Shown here: one piece after another, positions 8,373-16,597 of the stretch | Layout: each line of letters begins with the position of its first letter | Numbering within the stretch: the first letter of the stretch is position 1 | DNA from: Butyrivibrio sp. AC2005 | GTDB lineage: Bacteria; Bacillota; Clostridia; Lachnospirales; Lachnospiraceae | Direction: 5' to 3' | Assembly: GCF_000424145.1 (NCBI RefSeq) | Contig: NZ_KE384137.1 | Coordinates: 394,484-458,483 of the forward strand | DNA: 64,000 bases | The notes under the pieces: model-generated | Databases searched by the model: none | Told to the model about the DNA's origin: nothing | What the model saw: the letters and a program-made list of their open reading frames with translations, nothing else | Translations under genes and position numbers: made by a program

Positions 8373-9040
8373 CAGGCGTTTCCTCCTTCATCTTTTTTAG
8401 GCGCTGCAGCTGCCGGAGCTGCCGGTTTAGCTGCTGCAGCAGGTGCAGCCGGCTTAGGTGCAGGCTTTGCTGTCTGTGCTATCTTAGCTTCAGCCTGTTC
8501 ACGAAGAGCTTCCTCTGTAAGAACTGCATCATACTGATTTGCAGGATCATAATCCTCAGCCTTCATACGTACTGCAATCTTAGAATAATCAACTGTACAG
8601 TAGCCCTGCTTCATTGATTCCTTAACCTTAACTCTCTTTTCCTCAAGAATTGCAAGAGCCTTAACAACTCCATCAATAAGGGCTTCAGGTCTTACAGCAC
8701 ATCCGGGAACATATACGTCAACCGGAACAACCTTATCCGAACCGCCCAATATGTTATAGCACTCCTTGAAAATACCACCGTCACATGAGCAGATACCGCA
8801 GGCAATTACTACCTTCGGGTCAGGCATCTGATTGTAAAGCTGTCTGACAACCGGTGCGGTCTGAGCATTGATACCACCTGTAAGAAGAAGAATATCAGCA
8901 TGCTTGGGGTTTCCTGTATTTATAATTCCGAATCTCTCTACATCATAAAGAGGAGTCATTGTTGCAAGAACCTCAATATCACATCCGTTGCAACTGGATC
9001 CATCATAATGTAATACCCAGGGTGATTTTGAAATTTTCAT
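8372..9040 (-). CDS. echC: Ech hydrogenase small subunit EchC (NuoB-like)
   Basis: Carries the proximal [4Fe-4S] cluster between EchF and the nickel site. Cluster ligands are seen in CNGC (Cys17, Cys20), the CGICSC segment (residues 81-86) and VPGC (Cys114). The core ends near residue 135; after a linker the last 40 or so residues are an Ala/Pro/Lys tail like that of EchF, unusual for the family (about 150 residues). The ATG follows AAAAGGAG. The reaction partner is EchE, encoded two genes downstream. Confidence 0.94.
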   Translation of the reverse strand: MKISKSPWVLHYDGSSCNGCDIEVLATMTPLYDVERFGIINTGNPKHADILLLTGGINAQTAPVVRQLYNQMPDPKVVIACGICSCDGGIFKECYNILGGSDKVVPVDVYVPGCAVRPEALIDGVVKALAILEEKRVKVKESMKQGYCTVDYSKIAVRMKAEDYDPANQYDAVLTEEALREQAEAKIAQTAKPAPKPAAPAAAAKPAAPAAAAPKKDEGGNA

Positions 9041-9051
9041 AGTTTCTCCTT

Positions 9052-9921
9052 TTATTTACCTATTACACTGAGAATAAGAAGGTTGGTTCCTGCTGTTACA
9101 AGAATTACAACCCAGCTGCTTATCAGCATAGCCATGTATTTAACACGAGGAAATACATTATCAATCAGTGTTTCCATAAGATAGAATACAACACATGCAA
9201 TAAGTGCCCATACGATACTGACAGGATTCTTGTAAATGAAGAACATCGCAACGATACCCATCATAAGAACCTCATCGTACCACTCTGCTATCTCATAGAA
9301 AGCAAGGTTTGTACCTGAAATATCAGATGTAAGACCTTTAACCATCTCCTGGTGTGCGTGATGAGATGTACTCATGTCAAAAGGAGATTTTCTGAACTTA
9401 ATTGTAAGAATAAATAAAAATCCGATTAACATACCTGGAATCTTGCAGATTGCAGGCATGTCTGCCTGTACAAGATCATTAACCATAAAGCTTCCGTTTG
9501 CCTCATAGAAACCGATGGCAACAAGAAGAATCATGGGCTCATAACACATCATCTGCAAAAGCTCACGGTTTGCACCAAGTGCACTGTAAGGTCCGTTTGT
9601 TGAATACGCTGCAAGTACCATCATTACCTCTGACATTGACAGAGCGAAGAATACAAGAAGCATATCTCCACCACCAAAGAAAAGCGAACCTGTAAAAATC
9701 GTAAAGATTGTATATGCAATTACAAAGAGAACCTGAATGCTGTTAACAACGGTTGTCTGCTTTGCAAGCAGCTTATACACGTCATAAAAAGGCTGAAGGA
9801 GCGGCGGTCCCTGTCTTCTCTGCATACGAGCGGAAACGACACGATCGATACCTTCCATGAGTCCTCCGATAATCGGAGCAAGCAAAATATAAAGAACTAC
9901 TTTAATGATTGTCATTGTCAT
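9052..9921 (-). CDS. echB: Ech hydrogenase membrane subunit EchB (NuoH-like)
   Basis: Integral membrane protein of 289 residues homologous to NuoH/HyfC, which links the hydrogenase arm to the ion-pumping subunit. It has many hydrophobic helices, a VVSARMQRRQGPPLLQPFYD segment near residue 28 matching the conserved RRxGP loop, and the acidic loop around EMVKGLTSD. I chose the ATG at 9921, which overlaps the echA stop as TGATG and follows GGAGGTG; the open frame starts six codons earlier. Confidence 0.95.
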   Translation of the reverse strand: MTMTIIKVVLYILLAPIIGGLMEGIDRVVSARMQRRQGPPLLQPFYDVYKLLAKQTTVVNSIQVLFVIAYTIFTIFTGSLFFGGGDMLLVFFALSMSEVMMVLAAYSTNGPYSALGANRELLQMMCYEPMILLVAIGFYEANGSFMVNDLVQADMPAICKIPGMLIGFLFILTIKFRKSPFDMSTSHHAHQEMVKGLTSDISGTNLAFYEIAEWYDEVLMMGIVAMFFIYKNPVSIVWALIACVVFYLMETLIDNVFPRVKYMAMLISSWVVILVTAGTNLLILSVIGK

Positions 9922-11858
9922 CAGAAAGCACCTCCGCAAACTATAATCAGCATTACGATCACTATTACAGCAGAGACCACAATACTGGGTACGAGAAGCT
10001 TATCCTCGCCAAAGTAATCTGTCATGTACCAGTTGGACATGTAGAGAGCTCTCTCCTTACCAAATGAATCAATATAATGACGGTCATCGCCTGCGTTAAC
10101 GCCGGCTACATAAGACATAGTCATCTTACTCTTCTTACCGATAGCAAGGATTCTGCTTCCGATAGGAATTGCAAATATCATAGCTACCATAATCATCATT
10201 ATAATTACATCAGAGCCTCCGATAACGTTCGGAATATTCTTATGGAATGCCTCGTTAAGAATAGGCTGAACCATGATATCGGACATCTTAGGGAATGCAA
10301 AGCACATAACAATAATCATACATGTAAGCGGTACAAGTGAAATCATCTCACTCTTAGGTGTGATATCCTCAAGCTCGTATGACTGATGGATAACCGTGCA
10401 GATTTTTCCAAGCCATTTTGCCCAGTAGAAAAGAGTTGAACCGGAACCAAATACAAGGAAAAGGACAAGCCATACAGAATTTGAATCAACGAAGGACTTA
10501 AGTGCTGCCCACTTTGATACAAGCATTCCGAAAGGAGCCATGAACATACCGCAGATACCGATGATCATTATAAACGCAAGCTTGGGAAGCTTGATAATAA
10601 GACCATGCATATCCTCTACGTCACGACTGTGCATGCAGTTCTCAATATCACCGACTGTCTGGAACAGAAGTGACTTTGAAACAGCGTGGAAAAGAATGAG
10701 CATAGTAGCTGCCCAGACACCCTCTGTTGTACCTGTTCCTGCACAGGCTGTAATAAGACCAAGGTTTGAAATTGTTGAATAAGCAAGAACCTTTTTACCA
10801 TCACTGACTGTGATTGCAAGAAGTGATGCAGCAAAGAATGTAAATCCACCGATAACGGTGATCATTACACCTGTGAAGGTTCCGGCAAGCATGGGTGACA
10901 ATCTGATAAGCATGTACACACCAATTTTTACCATTGTTGCTGAGTGAAGAAGTGCACTACTGGGAGTAGGTGCAACCATCGCTCCAAGAAGCCATCTTGA
11001 GAACGGGAACTGAGCACTCTTTGTAAGTGCGGCAAAAGCAATAAGTGTTACAGGAACCATAACCAGCTTGTTCTGTCTGGGAATAATAGCTGTAAGCTGA
11101 CTTAAGTTTGCAATTCCGAAATTAAGATTGCTGTAAAGAAGTGCAGCTGCAAAACCGCATCCTCCGAGAAGGTTCATCCAAAGAGCTCTGAAGCTGTTGT
11201 TTACAGCCTCCTCTGTTCTTGTATAACCAATAAGAAGGAATGAGCATACACTTGTGATTTCCCAGAAGAAATAAATCCATCCGAGATTATCAGAAACAAT
11301 AAGACCAAACATTGCACCAATGAACACAAAAAGAAGTGCCAGGAAGTAGTTTGATCTGTCTTCTACATCAGTATGATGATTGTGATAATCCTTCATGTAT
11401 CCAACTGCATAGATACAAATAAGGATACCTACAATACCAACGATAAGTATCATAACCGCAGAAAGGAAATCCACTCTAAGATGAGCGTATCCTTCAACAG
11501 CCTTACCTGAGAGATCCATAGCAAGAACAGGTATTGTTCCGATCATGGACAAAAGTATTGCATAGTACTTTTTATATTTTATACTCAGGAAAATTACGAC
11601 ACACATCAGAAGGATCTCTCCTCCCATTATAATATGGTCGTGAGGAGCAGTCGCAGTCAGATAAGTATTGCGAGTAGTTCCCTTCATGGAAAGAACTCTT
11701 ATGCCTACCATTATAGCGGTAGCCATAACACTAAAGCCTCCTACGATTGCAACGAAATTACGCAGTAGTGATGAATTCCTTATGCAGAACATGAGAACTG
11801 CAATTACAAAAGGAAACAGAATAAGGAAACTCACTGCTTTAAGAATTGAAATAGTCAA
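9921..11858 (-). CDS. echA: Ech hydrogenase membrane subunit EchA (NuoL/Mrp antiporter-like)
   Basis: Ion-translocating subunit, 645 residues and highly hydrophobic. The proton-antiporter core is clear: TKSAQFPFSRWL and PTPSSALLHSATMVK in the central domain match the lysine-bearing helices of NuoL/MrpA-type proteins. It should use the energy of ferredoxin-driven H2 formation to move H+ or Na+; the ion cannot be told from sequence. The start is TTG at 11858 after GGGGTGGAG. It heads the ech operon; the 142-base gap to the regulator upstream holds a short palindrome (11940-11953) that could be an operator. Confidence 0.95.
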   Translation of the reverse strand: MTISILKAVSFLILFPFVIAVLMFCIRNSSLLRNFVAIVGGFSVMATAIMVGIRVLSMKGTTRNTYLTATAPHDHIIMGGEILLMCVVIFLSIKYKKYYAILLSMIGTIPVLAMDLSGKAVEGYAHLRVDFLSAVMILIVGIVGILICIYAVGYMKDYHNHHTDVEDRSNYFLALLFVFIGAMFGLIVSDNLGWIYFFWEITSVCSFLLIGYTRTEEAVNNSFRALWMNLLGGCGFAAALLYSNLNFGIANLSQLTAIIPRQNKLVMVPVTLIAFAALTKSAQFPFSRWLLGAMVAPTPSSALLHSATMVKIGVYMLIRLSPMLAGTFTGVMITVIGGFTFFAASLLAITVSDGKKVLAYSTISNLGLITACAGTGTTEGVWAATMLILFHAVSKSLLFQTVGDIENCMHSRDVEDMHGLIIKLPKLAFIMIIGICGMFMAPFGMLVSKWAALKSFVDSNSVWLVLFLVFGSGSTLFYWAKWLGKICTVIHQSYELEDITPKSEMISLVPLTCMIIVMCFAFPKMSDIMVQPILNEAFHKNIPNVIGGSDVIIMMIMVAMIFAIPIGSRILAIGKKSKMTMSYVAGVNAGDDRHYIDSFGKERALYMSNWYMTDYFGEDKLLVPSIVVSAVIVIVMLIIVCGGAF

Positions 11859-11939
11859 GGAATCTCCACCCCTTTCAGGATAAAATTATTAGGCAAAATA
11901 ATTGCGTAAAATACACAAAAGATGCCTTACATATACTAC

Positions 11940-11953
11940 CACAAAATGTTGTG
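11940..11953. promoter_or_regulatory. Short palindrome upstream of echA (possible operator)
   Basis: CACAA-AATG-TTGTG, about 80 bases upstream of the echA start and downstream of the MarR/OhrR gene. The half-site resembles the ATTGT/ACAAT core near the regulator's own start (12481-12492). Function is inferred only. Confidence 0.35.
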
Positions 11954-12000
11954 TTTTACATAAAAATTGTTATAAAAAAAACAAATTATTTATAAAAATT

Positions 12001-12438
12001 TTATCGCACATTTTCTATTACCATGTAAAGCAATCTGTACAGCTCTTTTGCGTCTTCTGCTGACAACTTTACGCAGCTTCCGATTTTGGCAGGGATGTCC
12101 TTTGCCTTTTCCTTGAGATCTTCACCCTCCCTGGTTATTGACACAAGCAGATTTCTCTCATCAGTCTTGGATCTGTTTCTTTTAAGATACCCTTTGCTCT
12201 CAAGCTTTTTAAGAACCGGAGTAAGCGTTCCTGAATCAAGATACAGATACTCTCCCAGACTCTTAACATTCATCTCCTTCTTATCCCACAGAACCATCAT
12301 TGTTATGTACTGTGTGTAAGTAAGATCCACTTTATCAAGGAACGGTTTGTAAGCTCTGATAATCTCCTTGGAACATGCATAAAGTGGAAAGCAAAGCTGA
12401 TTCTCCAATTTTAATGAATCATAGTTGTTACTGCCCAT
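12001..12438 (-). CDS. ohrR: OhrR-type MarR family regulator
   Basis: The 145-residue protein is strikingly like Bacillus OhrR: LENQLCFPLYACSKE at the start, YTQYITMMVLW, LYLDSGTLTPVLKKLE in the recognition helix region and the DERN-containing wing. Cys16 sits in the position of the peroxide-sensing cysteine. OhrR proteins repress until this cysteine is oxidised by organic hydroperoxides. I chose the ATG at 12438 after AGGAGGG; an upstream in-frame start lacks such a site. No ohr peroxidase gene is nearby. The neighbour downstream is the ech operon, so the target may be the hydrogenase, the regulator itself, or a distant gene. Confidence 0.88.
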   Translation of the reverse strand: MGSNNYDSLKLENQLCFPLYACSKEIIRAYKPFLDKVDLTYTQYITMMVLWDKKEMNVKSLGEYLYLDSGTLTPVLKKLESKGYLKRNRSKTDERNLLVSITREGEDLKEKAKDIPAKIGSCVKLSAEDAKELYRLLYMVIENVR

Positions 12439-12467
12439 ATTTCCCTCCTGGTTGTTATTAAAAATAA

Positions 12468-12519
12468 ACATAATATATAAATTGTACACAATAATACTAT
12501 ATTATGTATAATATCACAA
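12468..12519 (-). promoter_or_regulatory. Promoter with overlapping palindromes, ohrR-like gene
   Basis: Minus-strand TTGTGA (12514-12519), 17 bp, TATTAT (12491-12496). It overlaps an inverted repeat ACATAATATA/TATATTATGT (12468-12477, 12498-12507), and a tighter ATTGT-AC-ACAAT at 12481-12492 sits inside. The layout fits autorepression by a MarR dimer. Confidence 0.55.
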
Positions 12520-12580
12520 AACATGTTTAGTTCAATGGTTTTAATAAAAATATAATCAAAATTTAAAAGGATTATTCCAT

Positions 12581-12615
12581 AAAAAAAGGATGAACCACGC
12601 ATGGAACATCCCTTT
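12581..12615 (-). terminator. Terminator after minE
   Basis: On the minus strand AAAGGGATGTTCC pairs imperfectly with GGTTCATCCTTT around ATGCGT, followed directly by a run of Ts (12581-12587). It separates the min operon from the ohrR promoter. Confidence 0.65.
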
Positions 12616-12619
12616 ATCG

Positions 12620-12907
12620 TTATTCTTTAATCGTATGTTTCATATTGCGAATTGGTATATTTGCATAAAGTGCAGGAACACTTTTGCTGTCCGCGTCAGT
12701 ACCTTCCGTATCCATCTGGGTGAACTTGATATCAAGACCGGCCTGATCAACCTCAACATACTTGGACAAAACATCAAGAATATCATTCTTAATTCTTTCC
12801 ATTATTTCGGGATTGCAGCTCTGTCTGTCAGAAACAAGAACAAGCTTAAGACGGTCCTTTGCTGCCTGACTAGAGGACTTTTTCTTAAAAATATCAGTCA
12901 GTTTCAT
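12620..12907 (-). CDS. minE: Cell division topological specificity factor MinE
   Basis: A 95-residue MinE: an amphipathic start (MKLTDIFKK), the MinD-contact segment AKDRLKLVLVSDRQ and the C-terminal topological domain with KYVEVD. It stimulates the MinD ATPase and drives pole-to-pole oscillation, keeping MinC away from mid-cell. MinE rather than DivIVA control is typical of Gram-negatives but also occurs in Lachnospiraceae and other Clostridia. It lies 15 bases after minD and is followed by a terminator. Confidence 0.95.
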   Translation of the reverse strand: MKLTDIFKKKSSSQAAKDRLKLVLVSDRQSCNPEIMERIKNDILDVLSKYVEVDQAGLDIKFTQMDTEGTDADSKSVPALYANIPIRNMKHTIKE

Positions 12908-12922
12908 GGCATTTCCCCCTTA

Positions 12923-13711
12923 TCACCTACGAAAAACGTTAGCGATAGCTGCAAAAAAGCCCTTTTTATCCTCAAGGTTGAGGAAAGGAACAGATTCGCC
13001 AAGTATTCTTCGGCAAATGTTCATGTATGCCTGTCCTGCAAGTGAGCTGTCTCCTGCAAGAGGCTCACCATTATTAGTTGCTATTACAATATTTTCATCA
13101 TCAGGAACAACACCCAAAAGTTCAACTGCAAGAATATCAAGTACATCCTCTGCACTCATCATATCCCCACGTTTAACCATATCAGGACGGAGCCTGTTTA
13201 CTACAAGCTGTGTCTTGCCAATCTCATTCGCTTCGAGAAGTCCTATGATTCTGTCAGCATCACGAACAGCTGAAACCTCCGGTGTAGTTACAACGATGGC
13301 TCTCTCAGCACCTGCGATAGCATTCTTAAAGCCCTGCTCAATTCCTGCCGGGCAGTCCATAATCACATAGTCAAATTCCTGTTTGAGTTCATCTGCCAGC
13401 TTCTTCATCTGATCAGGTGTAACACTTGTCTTATCCTTAGTCTGTGCAGCAGGTAACAGAAAAAGTGAATCAAATCTCTTATCCCTTATCATAGCCTGCT
13501 TTACCTTGCAGCTGCCTTCCACTACATCTACAAGATTATATACTATACGGTTTTCCAACCCCATAACCACATCCAGATTTCTAAGACCTATATCGGTATC
13601 TATAAGGACTACCTTTTTATTAAGCTTTGCAAGTCCCGTACCGATGTTGGCTGTGGTTGTTGTTTTTCCGACTCCGCCTTTGCCGGAAGTTACTACTATT
13701 ACTTCTCCCAT
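12923..13711 (-). CDS. minD: Septum site-determining ATPase MinD
   Basis: Deviant Walker A ATPase of 262 residues (SGKGGVGKTTTTANIG, residues 9-24) with DTDIGLRNLD and the DCPAGIEQGF switch segment. The C-terminal amphipathic stretch (KKGFFAAIANVFRR) is the membrane-targeting helix. MinD binds the membrane in the ATP form and recruits MinC to block FtsZ rings. It lies between minC and minE. FlhG in the flagellar block (28312-29232) is a paralogue with a different N-terminus and context. Confidence 0.97.
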   Translation of the reverse strand: MGEVIVVTSGKGGVGKTTTTANIGTGLAKLNKKVVLIDTDIGLRNLDVVMGLENRIVYNLVDVVEGSCKVKQAMIRDKRFDSLFLLPAAQTKDKTSVTPDQMKKLADELKQEFDYVIMDCPAGIEQGFKNAIAGAERAIVVTTPEVSAVRDADRIIGLLEANEIGKTQLVVNRLRPDMVKRGDMMSAEDVLDILAVELLGVVPDDENIVIATNNGEPLAGDSSLAGQAYMNICRRILGESVPFLNLEDKKGFFAAIANVFRR

Positions 13712-13760
13712 TCCATCCTCCGTAAATTATTTACAAAAAACAATCATCCCTGATCATTTT

Positions 13761-14522
13761 CTATATAAATCGATTATCGCGCAAAAAAGCTGCGCCGTAA
13801 ACATCTTTTACAATATGGCCATTAGAAATGTATGCCACTTCTGTATTTTTTTCATTTTGCGGTTTCATGAATTTCCTAAATCTTATCTTAGGGCCTTCAT
13901 CAGAATCCGGGGATATTGCAATTGTGTTTGCAATCCGAACCTGCAAAGGATCAAACTCAAGAGCCATTACAAAAGCCGTTTCATCACCTGACGCTCCGGC
14001 ATACGCGCTTCCGCGAAGAGCTCCCATAACAAAAATACTGCCATCAGATGTAATTGAAGCACCGGGTTTTATGTCTCCCAGCACAATTACGCTCTTATCA
14101 TATGTTAAAGATTGCCCTGACCTCAGGCTTCCGGAATGAATTACAGCCTGGTCTTTGGCAGCCTCAATATTTTCTTCTGTCAATACTTCATCATTGCTAT
14201 CATCTATTACCTGTTCTTCCTGCTCAGTAACTTCAGGTCGCTTAATATAACTTGCAAAGATTCTGTCAGTTTCAGGATCTTCCCTCAACACGCAGGTAAT
14301 ATTTATGTCACAATTATCTGAAATAGCTTTGAGGATTTCATTTTCCTCTTTATCATATAGAATTCTGCCTCTGATTATCATCCCCATAGAGGCTTTGCCC
14401 AGAAATGAGCGTGATTCCCGAAATTTTGATGCAACTTCTTTTACAAGAAGGTCAAATGAACTCTTTGGATCCAATTCAAGGATAATTCCGGTACCGGTTC
14501 CCTTAAGACTAACCAATCCCAT
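13761..14522 (-). CDS. minC: Septum site-determining protein MinC
   Basis: Inhibitor of FtsZ polymerisation, 253 residues. The N-terminal domain (about 1-100) contacts FtsZ. The C-terminal beta-helix (from about 140) shows the typical SGSLRSGQ, GDIKPGASI and GALRGSAYAGASGDE turns and binds MinD. A Glu/Asp-rich linker joins them. The ATG follows GGAGGAG. It opens minCDE; there is little room for a promoter after the tsf terminator, so readthrough from rpsB-tsf is possible. Confidence 0.95.
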   Translation of the reverse strand: MGLVSLKGTGTGIILELDPKSSFDLLVKEVASKFRESRSFLGKASMGMIIRGRILYDKEENEILKAISDNCDINITCVLREDPETDRIFASYIKRPEVTEQEEQVIDDSNDEVLTEENIEAAKDQAVIHSGSLRSGQSLTYDKSVIVLGDIKPGASITSDGSIFVMGALRGSAYAGASGDETAFVMALEFDPLQVRIANTIAISPDSDEGPKIRFRKFMKPQNEKNTEVAYISNGHIVKDVYGAAFLRDNRFI

Positions 14523-14560
14523 CTGTTATAACTCCTCCAACAAAAACCAATGAATTATTT

Positions 14561-14595
14561 ATAAAAGCCCTTGCCGTAATTTAAACAGCAAGGGC
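14561..14595 (-). terminator. Terminator after tsf
   Basis: Perfect 8-bp stem GCCCTTGC/GCAAGGGC (14567-14574 and 14588-14595) with TTTT downstream on the minus strand. The short T-tract may allow partial readthrough into minC. Confidence 0.75.
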
Positions 14596-14631
14596 AATCA
14601 TAATTGTTTTTACAAGATAGGGATTACTGCA

Positions 14632-15582
14632 TTACTGCATTCCAGCCTGCTTAGCAACCTCTTCTGCGAAGTTCTCTTCTCTCTTCTCGATGCCTTCACC
14701 AGTCTCAAAACGGACGAAACGCTTAATAGAAAGGTTTGCACCATTATCCTTAGCTACCTGAGCTACATACTGAGCAACAGTCTGCTTTCCATCTTCAGCC
14801 TTTACGAATACCTGCTGGTTAAGGCAGATTTCCTTAAGTTCCTTCTGGAGACGACCCTCAAGCATCTTCTCGATGATCTGCTGAGGCTTTCTCTTTCCTT
14901 CAGGAAGCTCCTCGTTCTCTTTAAGAGCCTGAGCAAGAAGGATCTCCTTCTCATGATTTCTGAATTCCTCAGAAACATCGTTCATATCAACATACTTAGG
15001 ATAAAGAGCAGCAATCTGCATTGCAATGTTCTTTATAGCATCCTTAATGTTGTCGTTAACAACATCTGTATCAGCCTCAACAAGAACTGAAATTCTTCCG
15101 CCGCCGTGAACATAAGGAACTACGATTCCGTTCTCAGCTACAACCTTCTCAAAACGACGAATGCTGATCTTCTCGCTGATAACAGCTGTGATCTCAACAA
15201 GTGCCTCCTGAACAGTCTTAGAACCATCAAGAACCCATTTCTCAGCCATGAAGCTGTCCATGTCCTTAGACTCAGATTCAACAGCCTGCTTAGCTACTGC
15301 TTCTACGAAATTCTGGAACTGCTCGTTCTTAGCAACGAAGTCAGTCTCAGAGTTAACCTCTACTACAGAAGCTGTCTTGTCATCCTTAACAGCTACTCTT
15401 GTAAGACCCTCAGCTGCGATTCTGCTAGCCTTCTTCTCAGCCTTAGCCTGACCATTCTTTCTAAGGAACTCTACTGCTGCATCCATATCACCGTTGGTCT
15501 CTGTAAGAGCCTTCTTGCACTCCATCATGCCTGCACCGGTAGATTCACGTAACTCTTTAACCATTGCTGCTGTAATAGCCAT
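14632..15582 (-). CDS. tsf: Elongation factor Ts
   Basis: EF-Ts recycles EF-Tu by exchanging GDP for GTP. The N-terminal UBA-like segment carries TGAGMMECKKALTE (residues 16-29), followed by VEVNSETDFVAKNEQF in the core domain and an IKRFVRFETGEGIEKR C-terminal module. At 316 residues it is a little longer than the 290-300 of many Firmicutes. It follows rpsB by 47 bases, the conserved rpsB-tsf order. Confidence 0.97.
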   Translation of the reverse strand: MAITAAMVKELRESTGAGMMECKKALTETNGDMDAAVEFLRKNGQAKAEKKASRIAAEGLTRVAVKDDKTASVVEVNSETDFVAKNEQFQNFVEAVAKQAVESESKDMDSFMAEKWVLDGSKTVQEALVEITAVISEKISIRRFEKVVAENGIVVPYVHGGGRISVLVEADTDVVNDNIKDAIKNIAMQIAALYPKYVDMNDVSEEFRNHEKEILLAQALKENEELPEGKRKPQQIIEKMLEGRLQKELKEICLNQQVFVKAEDGKQTVAQYVAQVAKDNGANLSIKRFVRFETGEGIEKREENFAEEVAKQAGMQ

Positions 15583-15629
15583 CTATATTTTCCTCCGAAA
15601 ATTTTAATTTAATATTGTAAAAAACAAAA

Positions 15630-16373
15630 TTACTCAGCGTCCTCAGCTGTCTCTTCATCTGCAACCTGCTCGTCAGATGTAAGATTCTCAGCACCCTGAT
15701 TAGCCTCGATAACAGCGTCAGCCATCTTACCAACAAGAAGCTTTACTGCACGGATAGCATCATCGTTACCAGGGATGATGAAATCAAGCTCATCGGGATC
15801 ACAGTTTGTATCACCGATACCGATAAGTGTAATTCCAAGTGCCTCTGCTTCCTGGATGCAGATTCTTTCCTTCTTAGGATCTACTACAAAGATAGCATCA
15901 GGGATTCTCTTCATGTCGCGGATTCCGCCAAGAACCTTGTCAAGCTTCTCATATTCCTTCTTGAGCTGTGCAACTTCCTTCTTGGGAAGAACATCAAAAG
16001 TACCATCCTCCTGCATCTTCTCAAGCTTCTTAAGACGCTCGATTCTGCTCTGGATTGTACGGAAGTTTGTAAGCATACCACCAAGCCATCTCTCATTTAC
16101 ATAGTACATACCGCAACGCTCAGCCTCAGACTTAACTGCGTCCTGTGCCTGCTTCTTAGTACCAACGAAAAGAACTGTACCACCCTGTGATGCGATCTCA
16201 AATACTGCCTTATAAGCCTCGTCAACCTTAACAACTGACTTCTGAAGATCGATGATGTGGATACCATTTCTCTCTGTGAAAATGTAAGGAGCCATCTTAG
16301 GGTTCCATCTTCTTGTCTGGTGTCCGAAGTGTACACCTGCCTCAAGTAACTGTTTCATAGATACAACGCTCAT
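15630..16373 (-). CDS. rpsB: Ribosomal protein S2
   Basis: 30S protein S2, 247 residues, with the family start [22 protein letters not shown], the DLQKSV and FVGTKKQA segments and the [11 protein letters not shown] motif; the C-terminus is acidic. It follows a promoter at 16564-16592 and a leader of about 180 bases containing a hairpin (16413-16451), which may be a site of autogenous control. Its position beside the sigD end of the fla/che block matches Bacillus. Confidence 0.97.
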   Translation of the reverse strand: MSVVSMKQLLEAGVHFGHQTRRWNPKMAPYIFTERNGIHIIDLQKSVVKVDEAYKAVFEIASQGGTVLFVGTKKQAQDAVKSEAERCGMYYVNERWLGGMLTNFRTIQSRIERLKKLEKMQEDGTFDVLPKKEVAQLKKEYEKLDKVLGGIRDMKRIPDAIFVVDPKKERICIQEAEALGITLIGIGDTNCDPDELDFIIPGNDDAIRAVKLLVGKMADAVIEANQGAENLTSDEQVADEETAEDAE

Positions 16374-16412
16374 GTTATTACCTCCATTTGGTTAATTCTT
16401 CCGCATATCTTT

Positions 16413-16451
16413 GCTTTTGGACCCGAAGGGGCGTTATTTCCTTCGGAAAGC
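16413..16451 (-). promoter_or_regulatory. Leader hairpin of rpsB
   Basis: On the minus strand GCTTT-CCGAAGG ... CCTTCGG-(GTCCA)-AAAGC forms a 12-bp two-part stem with a five-base bulge and a ten-base loop, about 40 bases before the rpsB start. No T-tract follows, so it is not a terminator. It is a candidate S2-binding or stability element. Confidence 0.5.
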
Positions 16452-16536
16452 TATCATCCTATCCTCTGTCAGACACCGGATGAAATCTGGATATACGTGT
16501 TTATTTGTGACTCTGCTTGCTAAAAATGGGCATAAT

Positions 16537-16587
16537 AAAAGCCCAAATGCTCACAGCTTCATTAGAATACCATGATTTTGGGCTTTT
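16537..16587 (-). terminator. Inverted repeat after the MltG-like gene, overlapping the rpsB promoter
   Basis: AAAAGCCCAAA (16537-16547) and TTTGGGCTTTT (16577-16587), a perfect 11-bp stem with a 29-base loop. The stem lies just past the end of the upstream gene and its T-rich arm ends in TTTT. The loop is long for a terminator, and the rpsB promoter lies within it. Confidence 0.5.
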
Positions 16588-16592
16588 GACAA
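16564..16592 (-). promoter_or_regulatory. Promoter of rpsB-tsf
   Basis: Minus-strand TTGTCA (16587-16592), 17 bp, TATTCT (16564-16569) with an extended TGG before the -10. Confidence 0.7.
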
Positions 16593-16597
16593 GCAAT

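Noticed and set aside
6346..11858. ech cluster as complex I or formate hydrogenlyase
   Set aside because: EchE keeps both nickel-binding CxxC pairs, unlike NuoD; only six subunits with one antiporter-like protein are present and there is no formate dehydrogenase gene.
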